NCBI RefSeq assembly: GCF_000797465.1
Contig: NZ_JSWG01000006.1
Location: forward strand, 1 to 64,000
Reading direction: 5' to 3'
Length of the DNA: 64,000 bases
Origin: Psychroserpens jangbogonensis
Lineage (GTDB): Bacteria > Bacteroidota > Bacteroidia > Flavobacteriales > Flavobacteriaceae
Position numbers and translations under genes: made by a program. Positions 1 to 8,490 of the stretch are shown in pieces (the stretch's first letter is position 1; each line of letters begins with the position of its first letter). The notes under the pieces are model-generated. The model saw nothing but the letters and a program-made list of their open reading frames with translations, searched no databases and was not told the origin of the DNA.

Positions 1-17
1 TCAGGACGGGTCAAAAT

Positions 18-160
18 GTTGTACAACGTGTTCGTGTATGATTTCGTTGCGTGTTTCAGCAACTAAATTAATAAAATTGCACGGAACTGGCTGAAAATCC
101 GCAGGATTTTCCAAGTACAAAACTAACCAAGCAATGAATTATACACGTTGTTGTGTACAG
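18..160. repeat. 143-bp palindromic attC-like repeat
   Basis: The ends are imperfect inverted repeats: 21-50 (begins GTACAACGTG, ends TCGTTGC) pairs with 131-159 (begins GCAATGAATT, ends GTTGTGTACA). In the middle, 93-111 is a perfect 8-bp stem (GAAAATCC / GGATTTTC) with a 3-base loop. The termini have the outward form AAC...GTT expected of recombination sites that fold as single strands. It lies just after the stop of the small ORF at 166-549, like an attC at the 3' end of an integron cassette. A decayed relative lies at 29426-29550. That it is a substrate of the neighbouring recombinase is inference; it could instead be a dispersed intergenic repeat family. Confidence 0.7.
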
Positions 161-165
161 TTTTT

Positions 166-549
166 TTAAATATCCAATCGGTCAATTTTCCAATAAATGT
201 ATTCTCCGATTACTTTTTTGTCATTCGTCCAATTCCCAGTATCTAATTCAAATTCTCCAAAATCAACAACCACTGGATTTATGTCCAAAATTTTTCCATA
301 AGCCTCATACTCCCAATCTCCTTTTCGTTCAAGTTTTATTTCTTTTTCACGATTTTCAGAGAAGATAATTTTCCATTCCAATTCAGCACTTAATGAATCT
401 AATTCAAGTTTTATTTTTTCTCCAATATTAAATTCAGTTCCATATGAAAATGCTTGAATTATTCCACCATATTTTCCTTTAAAGGAAACAGTTCCTTCAT
501 AATTTTCTTTATCAAGAAACCAATCTGTATTTGTTATTTCCGTAGTCAT
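166..549 (-). CDS. Hypothetical protein, cassette-like ORF
   Basis: This is a 127-residue soluble protein of unknown function with no signal peptide or membrane segment. It is acidic and rich in beta-prone stretches (for example EGTVSFKGKYGGIIQAF and EYIYWKIDRLDI at the C-terminus). The frame is open to a GTG at 564, but that GTG lies inside the core-like motif TGTACACAAC (558-567), so the ATG at 549 is the better start. The gene fills nearly all of the space between that motif and the palindromic repeat at 18-160, has no room for a promoter of its own, and reads in the same direction as the recombinase upstream. This is the layout of an integron gene cassette. No family is recognised. It is a real gene with moderate confidence. 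Confidence 0.6.
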   Translation of the reverse strand: MTTEITNTDWFLDKENYEGTVSFKGKYGGIIQAFSYGTEFNIGEKIKLELDSLSAELEWKIIFSENREKEIKLERKGDWEYEAYGKILDINPVVVDFGEFELDTGNWTNDKKVIGEYIYWKIDRLDI

Positions 550-557
550 TTTCAAAT

Positions 558-623
558 TGTACACAACTGGTTATATCCGGATAAATATACACATTATCCA
601 GAGCTATTTTCTGGATATCCGGA
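558..623. other. attI-like recombination region
   Basis: A 66-bp stretch overlapping the 3' end of the recombinase gene holds a cluster of short repeats. TATCCGGATA at 574-583 is a palindrome. TATCCAGA (595-602) and TCTGGATA (610-617) form a perfect inverted repeat. TATCCGGA recurs directly at 574-581 and 616-623. At 558-567 TGTACACAAC is the exact inverted copy of GTTGTGTACA at 150-159, the outer end of the palindromic repeat. So the small ORF at 166-549 is bounded on both sides by the same 10-bp core in inverted orientation. A primary integration site is the natural reading, but function is inferred only. Confidence 0.45.
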
Positions 624-1542
624 ACTTTTGTTCCAAACTATCCCTTTTTTTATAACTCTCTATGGCAATGTCTAACGGACTTCGAATTTCTAATAAATCT
701 TTCCTAGCAACATGTGTGTAAATCATTGTTGTTTCTGGTTTACTATGACCTAAAAGTTCTTGTATATGTCGTATGCCAACACCATTTTCTAATAAATGCG
801 TCGCATAACTATGACGCAAAATGTGTGGTGTAACCAAAACTTTTATTTGACATTGTAAAGCCGACTTATGCAAAAATTTCCGAACACTACTCGAACTATA
901 TTGTAACCCATTTTTTCCTTCAATAAGGTAAGTCTTCGGTTCATAGGTAATCATATAATTTCTTAATAATGGTAATAAATGTTCAGCCAATGGTGCATAT
1001 CTGTCTTTCCGGCCTTTACCGTTTTTAATGAAGATTTGCTTTCTATTCACATTTATATCATCAGTTTTTAAGTTTAAAAGTTCACCAATTCGCATTCCTG
1101 CCGAATACAAAAGTGCAATGATAGTTCTATGTTTTAGATTTTTAGTTTTCGATATTAAATCTATAATTTCATTTTGAGACAATACAGTAGGTAGTTTCTT
1201 AGAACGCTTTGGTCGTGTTAATTGTATATCCTCAATTTGTGTTGAAGTTTCAAAAACAATAAATAACTTTAACGCACTTATAAATTGTCGCTGTACACTT
1301 ATGCTTAGTTTTCTCTTTATAAAAACGTCTTCAATAAACAATTCAATATCTCTATTGTTTAATTCCGTAATAGGCTTTGAATGATGATAATTAATGAAAT
1401 CTGCGATTTGTAACGTGTAATTTTTTACAGTACTACTACTGTAACGCTTACCTCTTAAATATTTATAAAAGTTATTGAGTAGTGTTTTTTGTTGAGCGTT
1501 TAATTGTCGATCTGCTTTATATGTTTTAGTTGTTGTTTTCAT
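604..1542 (-). CDS. Tyrosine recombinase, XerD/IntI-like
   Basis: The protein (312 residues) is a tyrosine-family site-specific recombinase that would cut and rejoin DNA through a phosphotyrosine link. A SAM-like N-terminal core-binding domain covers about residues 20-105 and the catalytic domain about 117-295. The catalytic set is visible: R151 (SAGMRIGELL), K176 or K178 (KNGKGRKDR), H240 and R243 (TPHILRHSYATHLL), H266 (ELLGHSKPETT) and Y275 (MIYTHV). The tail THVARKDLLEIRSPLD closely resembles the end of integron integrases, but the extra integron-specific insertion before the HxxR box is absent, so it is not a canonical IntI. Its 3' end overlaps the repeat-rich region at 558-623, followed by a cassette-like ORF and an attC-like repeat. 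A chromosomal XerC/D role is less likely given that setting. Confidence 0.9.
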   Translation of the reverse strand: MKTTTKTYKADRQLNAQQKTLLNNFYKYLRGKRYSSSTVKNYTLQIADFINYHHSKPITELNNRDIELFIEDVFIKRKLSISVQRQFISALKLFIVFETSTQIEDIQLTRPKRSKKLPTVLSQNEIIDLISKTKNLKHRTIIALLYSAGMRIGELLNLKTDDINVNRKQIFIKNGKGRKDRYAPLAEHLLPLLRNYMITYEPKTYLIEGKNGLQYSSSSVRKFLHKSALQCQIKVLVTPHILRHSYATHLLENGVGIRHIQELLGHSKPETTMIYTHVARKDLLEIRSPLDIAIESYKKRDSLEQKFRISRK

Positions 1543-1581
1543 AATATTGAAAACGGAAAAATATAGAAAATAATCTACATA

Positions 1582-3285
1582 TCAAAATCCAATCGCTGTA
1601 TCGTCTGCTCTATAATCGGCTCCACCTTCTAATCTACCGTCATCTAATACCAAAATAGCTTCAACTCTCGCTGTAATAGGAGCAGAGGCTTCATTAATAT
1701 CATAACCTTTGGCTTCGAGCTGTTGTTTTAAGTCTTCAGAAAATAAATCGACTTCCATCCGAATTCGATCTGGTAACCATTGGTGATGTAAACGAGGTGC
1801 ATCAACAGCGTCTTGCATACTCATATCAAATTCTACGACATTTAAAATGGTTTGTAATACCGACGTAATAATCGTAGAACCTCCAGGAGTTCCTAATACC
1901 ATAAAAAGTTCGCCGTTTTTTTCTACAATAGTTGGTGTCATAGCACTTAACATGCGCTTTTCTGAAACTATGCTATTGGCTTTTCCGCCAATCAATCCGT
2001 AAATATTTGGTTCACCTGGTTTACTGCTAAAATCGTCCATTTCATTATTTAAAAAGAAACCGAGTTCATCAACATATAATTTAGAACCATAACCACTATT
2101 TAAAGTTGTCGTCACAGAAACCGCATTTCCAAAAGGGTCTACAATAGAATAGTGCGTTGTTTCTTCACTTTCATATCCTAAAATCTCACCATAACTAATC
2201 GAATCTGAAGAGGTTGGTTGGTCAAAAGAAAAGTCTGCCATGCGCTTACTTAAATACGCATCACTTAATAAGTCTTTCGTCGGAATATCTACAAAGTCAG
2301 GATCACCTAAAAAAAAACTTCGATCAGCATAAGCACGACGCTCAGCTTCCACCATAACTTGTATGCTTTTTACCGAATTATGACCATAAGATTTTAAATC
2401 GAAAGGTTCTATCATTTTCATAATTTGAGCCAAACATAAGCCACCACTAGATGGAGGAGACATTGAAATTACGTTCAAATTCTTATACTTAAATTCTACT
2501 GGATCTCGCCATTTTGCTTCATAACGTTCTAAATCTTCAAGCGTCATGATGCTTTCTTTTGTATTTAAAAATGCAATAAGTTGTTGGGCTGTTTCACCTT
2601 TGTAAAACTCGTTTTTACCATTTTGAACAATACGTTTGAGCGTTTCTGCAAGTTGCATATTCTTAATAGTATCATGAGCTTTTATGTGTTTCGTAAACAG
2701 AATATCTTTTCCGTTTACAACTCTCATAATGCTATCGTAATGTTCGAGTTTCAGATATTGTTTTTCAGTAACAGCAAAACCGTTTTGAGCGAGATCAATA
2801 ACAGGTTGCATAAGTTCTTTTATTGGAAGCGTTCCAAATTTTTCATGAGCAGCAAAAATGCCAGCAATAGTTCCAGGAACTCCAACCGAATGCACACCAA
2901 CAGAACTTATGCCTTTTATCACATTTCCGTCGTCATCTAAATACATGTCTTTATGTGAAGCTAAAGGCGCTTTTTCTCTGTAATCTAAGGCTCCAGTTTC
3001 GCCATCTGCTAGTCTATAAACCATAAATCCGCCTCCTCCTAAATTCCCTGCGTAAGGATATACAACGGCTAATGCCATTTCTGTAGCAAACATAGCATCA
3101 AAAGCATTTCCGCCTTTTTCCATGATTGCACTTCCTATTTGAGACGCTTCTTTTCTTGCTGTAACAACCATGGCATGTTCTGCAATGACACCTATTTTTT
3201 CTTTTACAGGGAGAATTTGTGTCTGTTGCTTTTTACAAGAAAAGACACATAGGATTAATAAGAGTAATGCAAAGTGTTTTCTCAT
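1582..3285 (-). CDS. ggt: Gamma-glutamyltransferase lipoprotein
   Basis: Gamma-glutamyltransferase (567 residues) cleaves gamma-glutamyl bonds of glutathione and related peptides and transfers the glutamyl group to water or amino acids. The N-terminus is a lipoprotein signal with the lipobox VFSC at Cys17, so the enzyme should sit in the periplasm or outer membrane. The family is clear from NAFDAMFATEMALAVVYP, NLGGGGFMVY, PPSSGGLCLAQ and the autoprocessing site ESEE-TTHYSIVDPFGNAVSVTT, where T376 would become the new N-terminal nucleophile. The C-terminal part has the GTPGGSTIITSVLQ loop. Length is normal. The start overlaps the stop of the upstream AcpH-like gene by 4 bases, so the two are probably translationally coupled. 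Confidence 0.95.
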   Translation of the reverse strand: MRKHFALLLLILCVFSCKKQQTQILPVKEKIGVIAEHAMVVTARKEASQIGSAIMEKGGNAFDAMFATEMALAVVYPYAGNLGGGGFMVYRLADGETGALDYREKAPLASHKDMYLDDDGNVIKGISSVGVHSVGVPGTIAGIFAAHEKFGTLPIKELMQPVIDLAQNGFAVTEKQYLKLEHYDSIMRVVNGKDILFTKHIKAHDTIKNMQLAETLKRIVQNGKNEFYKGETAQQLIAFLNTKESIMTLEDLERYEAKWRDPVEFKYKNLNVISMSPPSSGGLCLAQIMKMIEPFDLKSYGHNSVKSIQVMVEAERRAYADRSFFLGDPDFVDIPTKDLLSDAYLSKRMADFSFDQPTSSDSISYGEILGYESEETTHYSIVDPFGNAVSVTTTLNSGYGSKLYVDELGFFLNNEMDDFSSKPGEPNIYGLIGGKANSIVSEKRMLSAMTPTIVEKNGELFMVLGTPGGSTIITSVLQTILNVVEFDMSMQDAVDAPRLHHQWLPDRIRMEVDLFSEDLKQQLEAKGYDINEASAPITARVEAILVLDDGRLEGGADYRADDTAIGF

Positions 3286-3884
3286 AAATTATAAGCTTTC
3301 GTGAGCTCTATTCGTTTTGCATTAGAAGTGGCAATAAGTTCTTCAAAAAATTGTGTAAACTCATCTTCAAATTCAGAATAGAATTCCTTTAATTCATGGG
3401 TAGCCAAGTTCATTCTTGACTTGTATTCCGTGCGTTTATTCATGCCGTTTAATACACGCTGAATACCATCAACTTCAGCATAACTAAGCAACCAATTATC
3501 TGCAAGCATAAATGGCATGAGCTTCTGAAAACGTTCTGGTAAGATGTCAAAGTTTTCTTTTAAACATTCATAAAAATCATCGATATAGGTTTCTAATGGT
3601 ACGTCTGAATACTTATGCCAGTTTTTAGCTAAAAAATGATCGTATAAAATATCTACAATTACACCACTATAATGGCTGTAATTCTTGTGTAAACGTTTGG
3701 TACTTTGTCGCACAATAGGATGAGCATCTGTAAACGTATCTATATGTCGATGTAGCTTTACACCAACTTGAAATTCTGGAGATAGTAATTTGTATTTGTT
3801 ACCTCTAATGGCATCTGCTACAAAATTACCAATGGTAATCATTTCGTTATCTCCTGAAAGGTAAATATGGGCTAGAAAATTCAT
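3282..3884 (-). CDS. acpH: Acyl carrier protein phosphodiesterase-like (AcpH)
   Basis: A 200-residue cytosolic protein of the AcpH/DUF479 family, which removes the 4'-phosphopantetheine arm from holo-ACP using a metal centre related to HD phosphohydrolases. Typical features are the start MNFLAHIYLSG, NFVADAIRGN, the histidine-containing GVKLHRHIDTFTDAHP and SGVIVDILYDHFLAKNW. It is the first gene of a two-gene unit with gamma-glutamyltransferase (4-base overlap) and is divergent from glmM. The window also encodes a phosphopantetheinyl transferase (12762-13427), which performs the opposite reaction. A functional link between the two is only a possibility. Confidence 0.85.
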   Translation of the reverse strand: MNFLAHIYLSGDNEMITIGNFVADAIRGNKYKLLSPEFQVGVKLHRHIDTFTDAHPIVRQSTKRLHKNYSHYSGVIVDILYDHFLAKNWHKYSDVPLETYIDDFYECLKENFDILPERFQKLMPFMLADNWLLSYAEVDGIQRVLNGMNKRTEYKSRMNLATHELKEFYSEFEDEFTQFFEELIATSNAKRIELTKAYNL

Positions 3885-3931
3885 AGGTGTAATTTACGAA
3901 TTGTGAGTTAAGATTTACGGTTTTGAAATAG

Positions 3932-3939
3932 TATATTTG
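3932..3939 (+). promoter_or_regulatory. -7 promoter element of glmM
   Basis: TATATTTG fits the Bacteroidota -7 consensus TAnnTTTG and lies 19 bases before the glmM ATG. No good -33 TTTG is seen at the usual spacing. Confidence 0.5.
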
Positions 3940-3958
3940 CTGAAAATATTAACAACAT

Positions 3959-5347
3959 ATGACACTTATAAAATCAATTTCAGGAATTAGAGGAACTATT
4001 GGAGGCGAAGTTGGTGACAACTTAACACCAATTGATGCTGTGAAATTTGCATCTGCTTATGGCACATGGATCAAGCAACAACGTGATAAAGACAATTACA
4101 AAGTTGTGGTTGGTCGTGATGCTAGAATTTCTGGAGAAATGATTCAAAATCTAGTGATGAACACGTTAGTTGGTCTAGGAATTCATGTTATTGATTTAGG
4201 GTTATCTACAACACCAACAGTTGAAATTGCTGTGCCTATGGAACATGCAGATGGTGGAATTATATTAACTGCGAGCCATAATCCGAAACAATGGAATGCT
4301 TTGAAATTGTTAGATGCTAAAGGTGAATTTTTGAATGGAGAAGAAGGTGCGAAGATTCTAAAAATTGCTGAAGGAACAGATATGACCTTTGCAGATGTTG
4401 ATAGTTTAGGAAAAATCACAGTCAATAGTGCGTATATCGATATGCATATTGATGAAGTATTAGATATGGATTTGGTAGATGTTGACGCCATAAAGAAAGC
4501 TAATTTTAAAGTTGTTGTTGATGGTGTAAATTCTACAGGCGGAATTGCTATTCCTTTATTATTAGAACGTTTAGGTGTACATCCAGTAAAACTGTTTTGT
4601 GAGCCTAACGGACATTTTCCTCATAATCCAGAACCATTAAAAGAACATTTAACAGACTTATCTGAAGCAGTTGTAAAAGAACATGCCGATTTCGGAATTG
4701 TAGTAGATCCAGATGTTGATCGTTTGGCATTTATGGACGAAACAGGAGAGATGTTTGGTGAAGAATATACCTTAGTTGCCTGTGCAGACTACGTATTGAG
4801 CAAAACGAAAGGAAATACGGTAAGTAATATGAGCTCTACAAGAGCTTTAAGAGATGTTACAGAAAAACATGGCGGAACTTATGAAGCAAGTGCTGTTGGT
4901 GAAGTAAATGTGGTTGCTCTTATGAAAAAGAATAATGCTGTGATTGGTGGCGAAGGAAATGGAGGAATAATCTATCCTGAATCCCATTATGGTCGTGATG
5001 CCTTAGTTGGTGTAGCTTTGTTTTTAAGTCTATTGGCCGAAAAGAAAATGAATGTAAGCGATTTGAGAGCATCGTATCCAAGTTATTTTATGAGTAAGAA
5101 GAAAATTCAATTAACTCCAGGATTGGATGTTGATGGAATTTTAAAAACGATGGAAGCAAATTATGCTCATGAAAACTTGACAACTATTGATGGTGTGAAA
5201 ATCGATTTTTCTAATTCTTGGGTGCACCTGAGAAAAAGTAATACAGAACCAATTATTCGTATTTATACAGAAGCACCTTCGCAAAATGAAGCCGATACGC
5301 TTGCTGACAGAATAATTTCTGAAATAAAAGCTATTGCAAATATTTAG
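3959..5347 (+). CDS. glmM: Phosphoglucosamine mutase
   Basis: A 462-residue alpha-D-phosphohexomutase. The likely reaction is glucosamine-6-phosphate to glucosamine-1-phosphate for UDP-GlcNAc and peptidoglycan/LPS synthesis. The four usual domains are present. The N-terminal SISGIRGTIGG is followed by the phosphoserine loop TASHNP (S106), the metal loop DPDVDRLAF at about residue 251, the sugar-specificity loop GGEGNGGIIYPE, and the phosphate-binding loop SNTEPIIRIYTEA near the C-terminus. Bacteroidota proteins of this type are annotated GlmM, but phosphomannomutase/phosphoglucomutase activity cannot be excluded from sequence alone. It is transcribed alone or with the aminotransferase gene 24 bases downstream. 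Confidence 0.9.
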   Translation: MTLIKSISGIRGTIGGEVGDNLTPIDAVKFASAYGTWIKQQRDKDNYKVVVGRDARISGEMIQNLVMNTLVGLGIHVIDLGLSTTPTVEIAVPMEHADGGIILTASHNPKQWNALKLLDAKGEFLNGEEGAKILKIAEGTDMTFADVDSLGKITVNSAYIDMHIDEVLDMDLVDVDAIKKANFKVVVDGVNSTGGIAIPLLLERLGVHPVKLFCEPNGHFPHNPEPLKEHLTDLSEAVVKEHADFGIVVDPDVDRLAFMDETGEMFGEEYTLVACADYVLSKTKGNTVSNMSSTRALRDVTEKHGGTYEASAVGEVNVVALMKKNNAVIGGEGNGGIIYPESHYGRDALVGVALFLSLLAEKKMNVSDLRASYPSYFMSKKKIQLTPGLDVDGILKTMEANYAHENLTTIDGVKIDFSNSWVHLRKSNTEPIIRIYTEAPSQNEADTLADRIISEIKAIANI

Positions 5348-5371
5348 TATCTTTAAAACAATTAACCTAAT

Positions 5372-6877
5372 ATGATGTCTACTGAAACTAAAGACCAAAC
5401 AGCTTCAAAACTTGAACAGCATTTTCAGAGGTTCAGAAAGCATATTATTGGTGTAGATCAAGAATTTGAATCACCTTTCGGAAAGAAAAAAATCATTTAT
5501 ACAGATTGGACAGCTTCAGGTCGTTTATATCGACCAATCGAAGAAAAAATTAGTAATGAATTTGGTCCTTTTGTGGCCAACACACATACTGAAACTACAG
5601 TGTCTGGTACTGCAATGACAAAAGCGTATCATGAAGCGAAACATATCATCAAAACGCATGTCAATTGTAATGAAGATGATGTCTTAATTGTTTCAGGTAA
5701 CGGAATGACAGGTGTGGTAAATAAGTTTCAACGTATTCTCGGACTTAAAATTCCTGAAAACTTAAGAAAGTATACAGAGATTCCAAATGAAATTCGTCCA
5801 GTAGTTTTTATTTCACATATGGAGCATCATTCTAATCAGACCTCATGGTTAGAAACAATTGCTAAAGTAGAAGTAATTCCACCAGATGACGATGGATTAT
5901 TCAGTTTAAAAAATCTTGAAGTACTTCTTGAGCAATACAAAGATTGTACATTAAAAATAGCTTCAATTGTAGGAGGATCAAATGTTACAGGTATTCAAAC
6001 ACCACATCATGATGTTGCCGAATTGATGCATAAACATGGAGGCGTTTGTTTTGTGGATTTTGCATGCTCTGCACCTTATGTAGATATTAATATGCATCCT
6101 GAAAATGAAGATCAGGCTTTGGATGCCATTTTTTTTTCACCTCATAAATTTTTGGGAGGACCAGGAACTTCAGGTGTTTTAGTTTTTAATAAGAAGTTAT
6201 ATCACAATATGATTCCAGATTGTCCTGGAGGAGGAACCGTAAGTTGGACCAATCCTTGGGGAGAACATAAGTATATTGATAATATCGAAGATCGTGAAGA
6301 TGGTGGAACACCAGGTTTTCTTCAAACGATTAAAACAGCACTTGCAGTAAAACTTAAAGAAGATATGGGTGTTGATAATATTCTTAAGCGCGAGCATGAG
6401 CTTACAGGTATTATTTTCAAACATCTTTCTAATAAAGAGAACATCAAAATTTTAGCTGGTCAGCATCAGGATCGTTTAGGTGTGATTTCATTTTATATAG
6501 ATGATTTACATTTCAACTTAGGAGTGAAGTTATTAAATGATCGCTTCGGAATTCAAACACGTGGTGGTTGCAGTTGTGCTGGAACTTATGGGCATTTCCT
6601 CTTACATGTAGATCAAAAAACAAGTCATGAACTTACCAAGGAAATTTCTATTGGTGATTTGGTCAGAAAACCAGGTTGGATTCGAATGTCGATTCACCCA
6701 ACAACTACAAATGAAGAAATGAATTTTGTTTGTGAAGGTATTAAGTCGTTAGCCAAGCATCATAAAGAATGGGCTAAAGATTATGAATATATAGGATCGA
6801 ACAATGAATTTGTACATCATGCTGTAAAAAATGATGTATCTCAAGATGCTACAGTAAAATCTTGGTTTAACTTATAA
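5372..6877 (+). CDS. Class V aminotransferase, cysteine desulfurase-like
   Basis: A 501-residue PLP enzyme of the class V aminotransferase fold. PLP-binding features are ISHMEHHSNQTSW, the aspartate in GGVCFVDFACSAPYVD and the Schiff-base lysine in FFSPHKFLGGPGTSGVLVF. A cysteine loop RGGCSCAGTYGH lies where cysteine desulfurases and selenocysteine lyases carry the persulfide cysteine. The protein is about 90 residues longer than SufS/IscS, with extra sequence at the C-terminus, and it has no suf or isc neighbours. It is therefore a desulfurase-like paralogue of unknown substrate. The start could be either of two consecutive ATGs (5372 or 5375). It ends 3 bases before the convergent acyltransferase gene. 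Confidence 0.85.
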   Translation: MMSTETKDQTASKLEQHFQRFRKHIIGVDQEFESPFGKKKIIYTDWTASGRLYRPIEEKISNEFGPFVANTHTETTVSGTAMTKAYHEAKHIIKTHVNCNEDDVLIVSGNGMTGVVNKFQRILGLKIPENLRKYTEIPNEIRPVVFISHMEHHSNQTSWLETIAKVEVIPPDDDGLFSLKNLEVLLEQYKDCTLKIASIVGGSNVTGIQTPHHDVAELMHKHGGVCFVDFACSAPYVDINMHPENEDQALDAIFFSPHKFLGGPGTSGVLVFNKKLYHNMIPDCPGGGTVSWTNPWGEHKYIDNIEDREDGGTPGFLQTIKTALAVKLKEDMGVDNILKREHELTGIIFKHLSNKENIKILAGQHQDRLGVISFYIDDLHFNLGVKLLNDRFGIQTRGGCSCAGTYGHFLLHVDQKTSHELTKEISIGDLVRKPGWIRMSIHPTTTNEEMNFVCEGIKSLAKHHKEWAKDYEYIGSNNEFVHHAVKNDVSQDATVKSWFNL

Positions 6878-6880
6878 GAG

Positions 6881-7771
6881 TTATTGAAATTCTGGCGGAA
6901 CGTCGTTTCTGTATTTCCAACGTTTATGAGTCCATAAATAGTATTCGGGAGCATCATAAATTTGCTTTTCAACTAACTTCATAAAGATATCTGTAATCTC
7001 GTAATCTTTATATTCGTTAGGTGTCATTGTAATGGTTTCAAATGTGGTTTCGTAGTAACCTCTTCCCACTTTTTTAACACTAAAAAAGATAACAGGCATA
7101 TCTAATCTTTTAGCTAGCATTTCGGCACCAGTATGAATTGGTACCTTGATATTCATAAATTCGTTCCAATGATAAGCTTTACTGCGTCTTGGTGATTGAT
7201 CTGAAATGAATCCGTTGATAGTCAACTCTCCATTTTCTTTTGCCTCAGTAAGCGTTGCTATAGCTTCTTTATTAGTTATAAGGTAACTGTTGTATTTCGC
7301 TCTAATTCTTTTAACTAGTCTGTCGAAATATTTGTTTTCAATACGTTTGTAAATCCCATAACCCATAGATTTAACGTGCTGTTGTAAAATAAAAATCCAT
7401 TCCCAACTACCATAATGTGCACACATCATAACCATGCTTTTATTTGCATCTTCTATTTTGTGAACTTCTTCAATATTGGTAAATACGAAACGTTTTTTCA
7501 TTTCTTCTTCCGTAATACTTATCGATTTAATCGATTCAAGAACCATATCACTAAGATGACGGTAAAATGTTTTGGTAATGGTTTTGATTTCCTTTTCAGA
7601 TTTTTCAGGAAAAACGAGATTTAGGTTTTCTTTGACAACTTTTCTTCTGTAACCAAATACGTAATACAATAAAAAAAAGAGTCCATCAGAAACTGCATAT
7701 AAAAGTCTAAATGGTAGAATAGAAACTATCCATAAAAAGGGATAAATTAAAATGTAAACTAGAAATTGCAT
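6881..7771 (-). CDS. LpxL/HtrB-like lysophospholipid acyltransferase
   Basis: A 296-residue inner-membrane acyltransferase of the LpxL/HtrB (lipid A late acylation) superfamily. The N-terminus is a hydrophobic anchor (about residues 1-40). The catalytic H-x4-D/E box is CAHYGSWEW near residue 117. A second block ISDQSPRRS and the segment HTGAEMLAKRLDMPVIFFSVKK match the family. It probably adds a secondary acyl chain to lipid A or to another lipid such as an aminolipid; Bacteroidota use this family for both. Its promoter region is shared head to head with the rhomboid gene. Confidence 0.85.
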   Translation of the reverse strand: MQFLVYILIYPFLWIVSILPFRLLYAVSDGLFFLLYYVFGYRRKVVKENLNLVFPEKSEKEIKTITKTFYRHLSDMVLESIKSISITEEEMKKRFVFTNIEEVHKIEDANKSMVMMCAHYGSWEWIFILQQHVKSMGYGIYKRIENKYFDRLVKRIRAKYNSYLITNKEAIATLTEAKENGELTINGFISDQSPRRSKAYHWNEFMNIKVPIHTGAEMLAKRLDMPVIFFSVKKVGRGYYETTFETITMTPNEYKDYEITDIFMKLVEKQIYDAPEYYLWTHKRWKYRNDVPPEFQ

Positions 7772-7781
7772 TTATTAATCT

Positions 7782-7803
7782 TAGATTTGCAGAAGCAAAT
7801 ATA
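7782..7803. promoter_or_regulatory. Divergent -7 elements
   Basis: TAGATTTG at 7782-7789 on the + strand serves the rhomboid gene, and TATATTTG on the - strand (7803-7796) serves the acyltransferase gene. Both match TAnnTTTG. The two elements lie within 22 bases, so the promoters overlap in opposite directions. Confidence 0.45.
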
Positions 7804-7827
7804 TGTATAATTTAATGTTTAAAGTCT

Positions 7828-8478
7828 ATGGGTAACTTAAGTTTGGTAACCATTGTAATAATTGCAGCAACTGCGTTGATATCTTTCAAAGGATTTAATG
7901 ATTATGGATTTTTTGAACGCTATAAATTTAATATTGGTAGCGTAAGACGAGGTGAGCAATTTAGAATGTTTAGTTCTGGGTTTTTACATGCAGATCAGCA
8001 GCATTTATTCATGAATATGTTGACCTTATACTTCTTTGCTGATGGTGTGATTTTTTCTGTAGGTGAGTTTAACTTCGTAGTGATTTATGTGGTTAGTTTA
8101 GTTTTAGGTAGTTTACTATCATTATATTTTCATCAAAATGAATACCAATATAGTGCCATAGGAGCAAGTGGAGCAGTTACTGGAATTTTATATGCTGCCA
8201 TATTATTAGATCCAAGTATGAGTCTTTATATGTTTTTTATCCCAATCCCAATTCCAGCTTACGTATTTGGAATAGGGTATTTGCTATATTCAATTTATGG
8301 TATGAAAAATAGAGTCGGTAATATTGGACACGATGCTCATTTTGGTGGAGCTATTGGAGGTTTAGTAGTGACATTAATAATGGTACCTTCACTTTTTCGA
8401 ACAGACTTGCTAATGATAGGCTTACTTATTATTCCAATCATCATTTTGTTTGTCATGCACAAAATGGGCAAGATTTAA
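7828..8478 (+). CDS. Rhomboid-family intramembrane serine protease
   Basis: A 216-residue polytopic membrane protein that cleaves transmembrane substrates inside the bilayer. The six helices of the rhomboid core are visible as hydrophobic blocks. The nucleophile is S114 in SAIGASGAVTGIL (GxSG), and the catalytic histidine is H171 in GHDAHFGGAIGGL. The HxxMN-like loop LHADQQHLFMNMLTLYFF before helix 2 supports the assignment. The substrate is unknown. The gene is short (minimal rhomboid core) and has no extra soluble domain. It runs convergent with the TlpA-like gene 12 bases downstream. Confidence 0.92.
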   Translation: MGNLSLVTIVIIAATALISFKGFNDYGFFERYKFNIGSVRRGEQFRMFSSGFLHADQQHLFMNMLTLYFFADGVIFSVGEFNFVVIYVVSLVLGSLLSLYFHQNEYQYSAIGASGAVTGILYAAILLDPSMSLYMFFIPIPIPAYVFGIGYLLYSIYGMKNRVGNIGHDAHFGGAIGGLVVTLIMVPSLFRTDLLMIGLLIIPIIILFVMHKMGKI

Positions 8479-8490
8479 ATCAGATTGATT

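Noticed and set aside
604-1542. Calling the recombinase a true integron integrase IntI
   Set aside because: The IntI-specific extra segment before the HxxR motif is missing (VLVTPHILRH follows directly), so only integron-like is justified.
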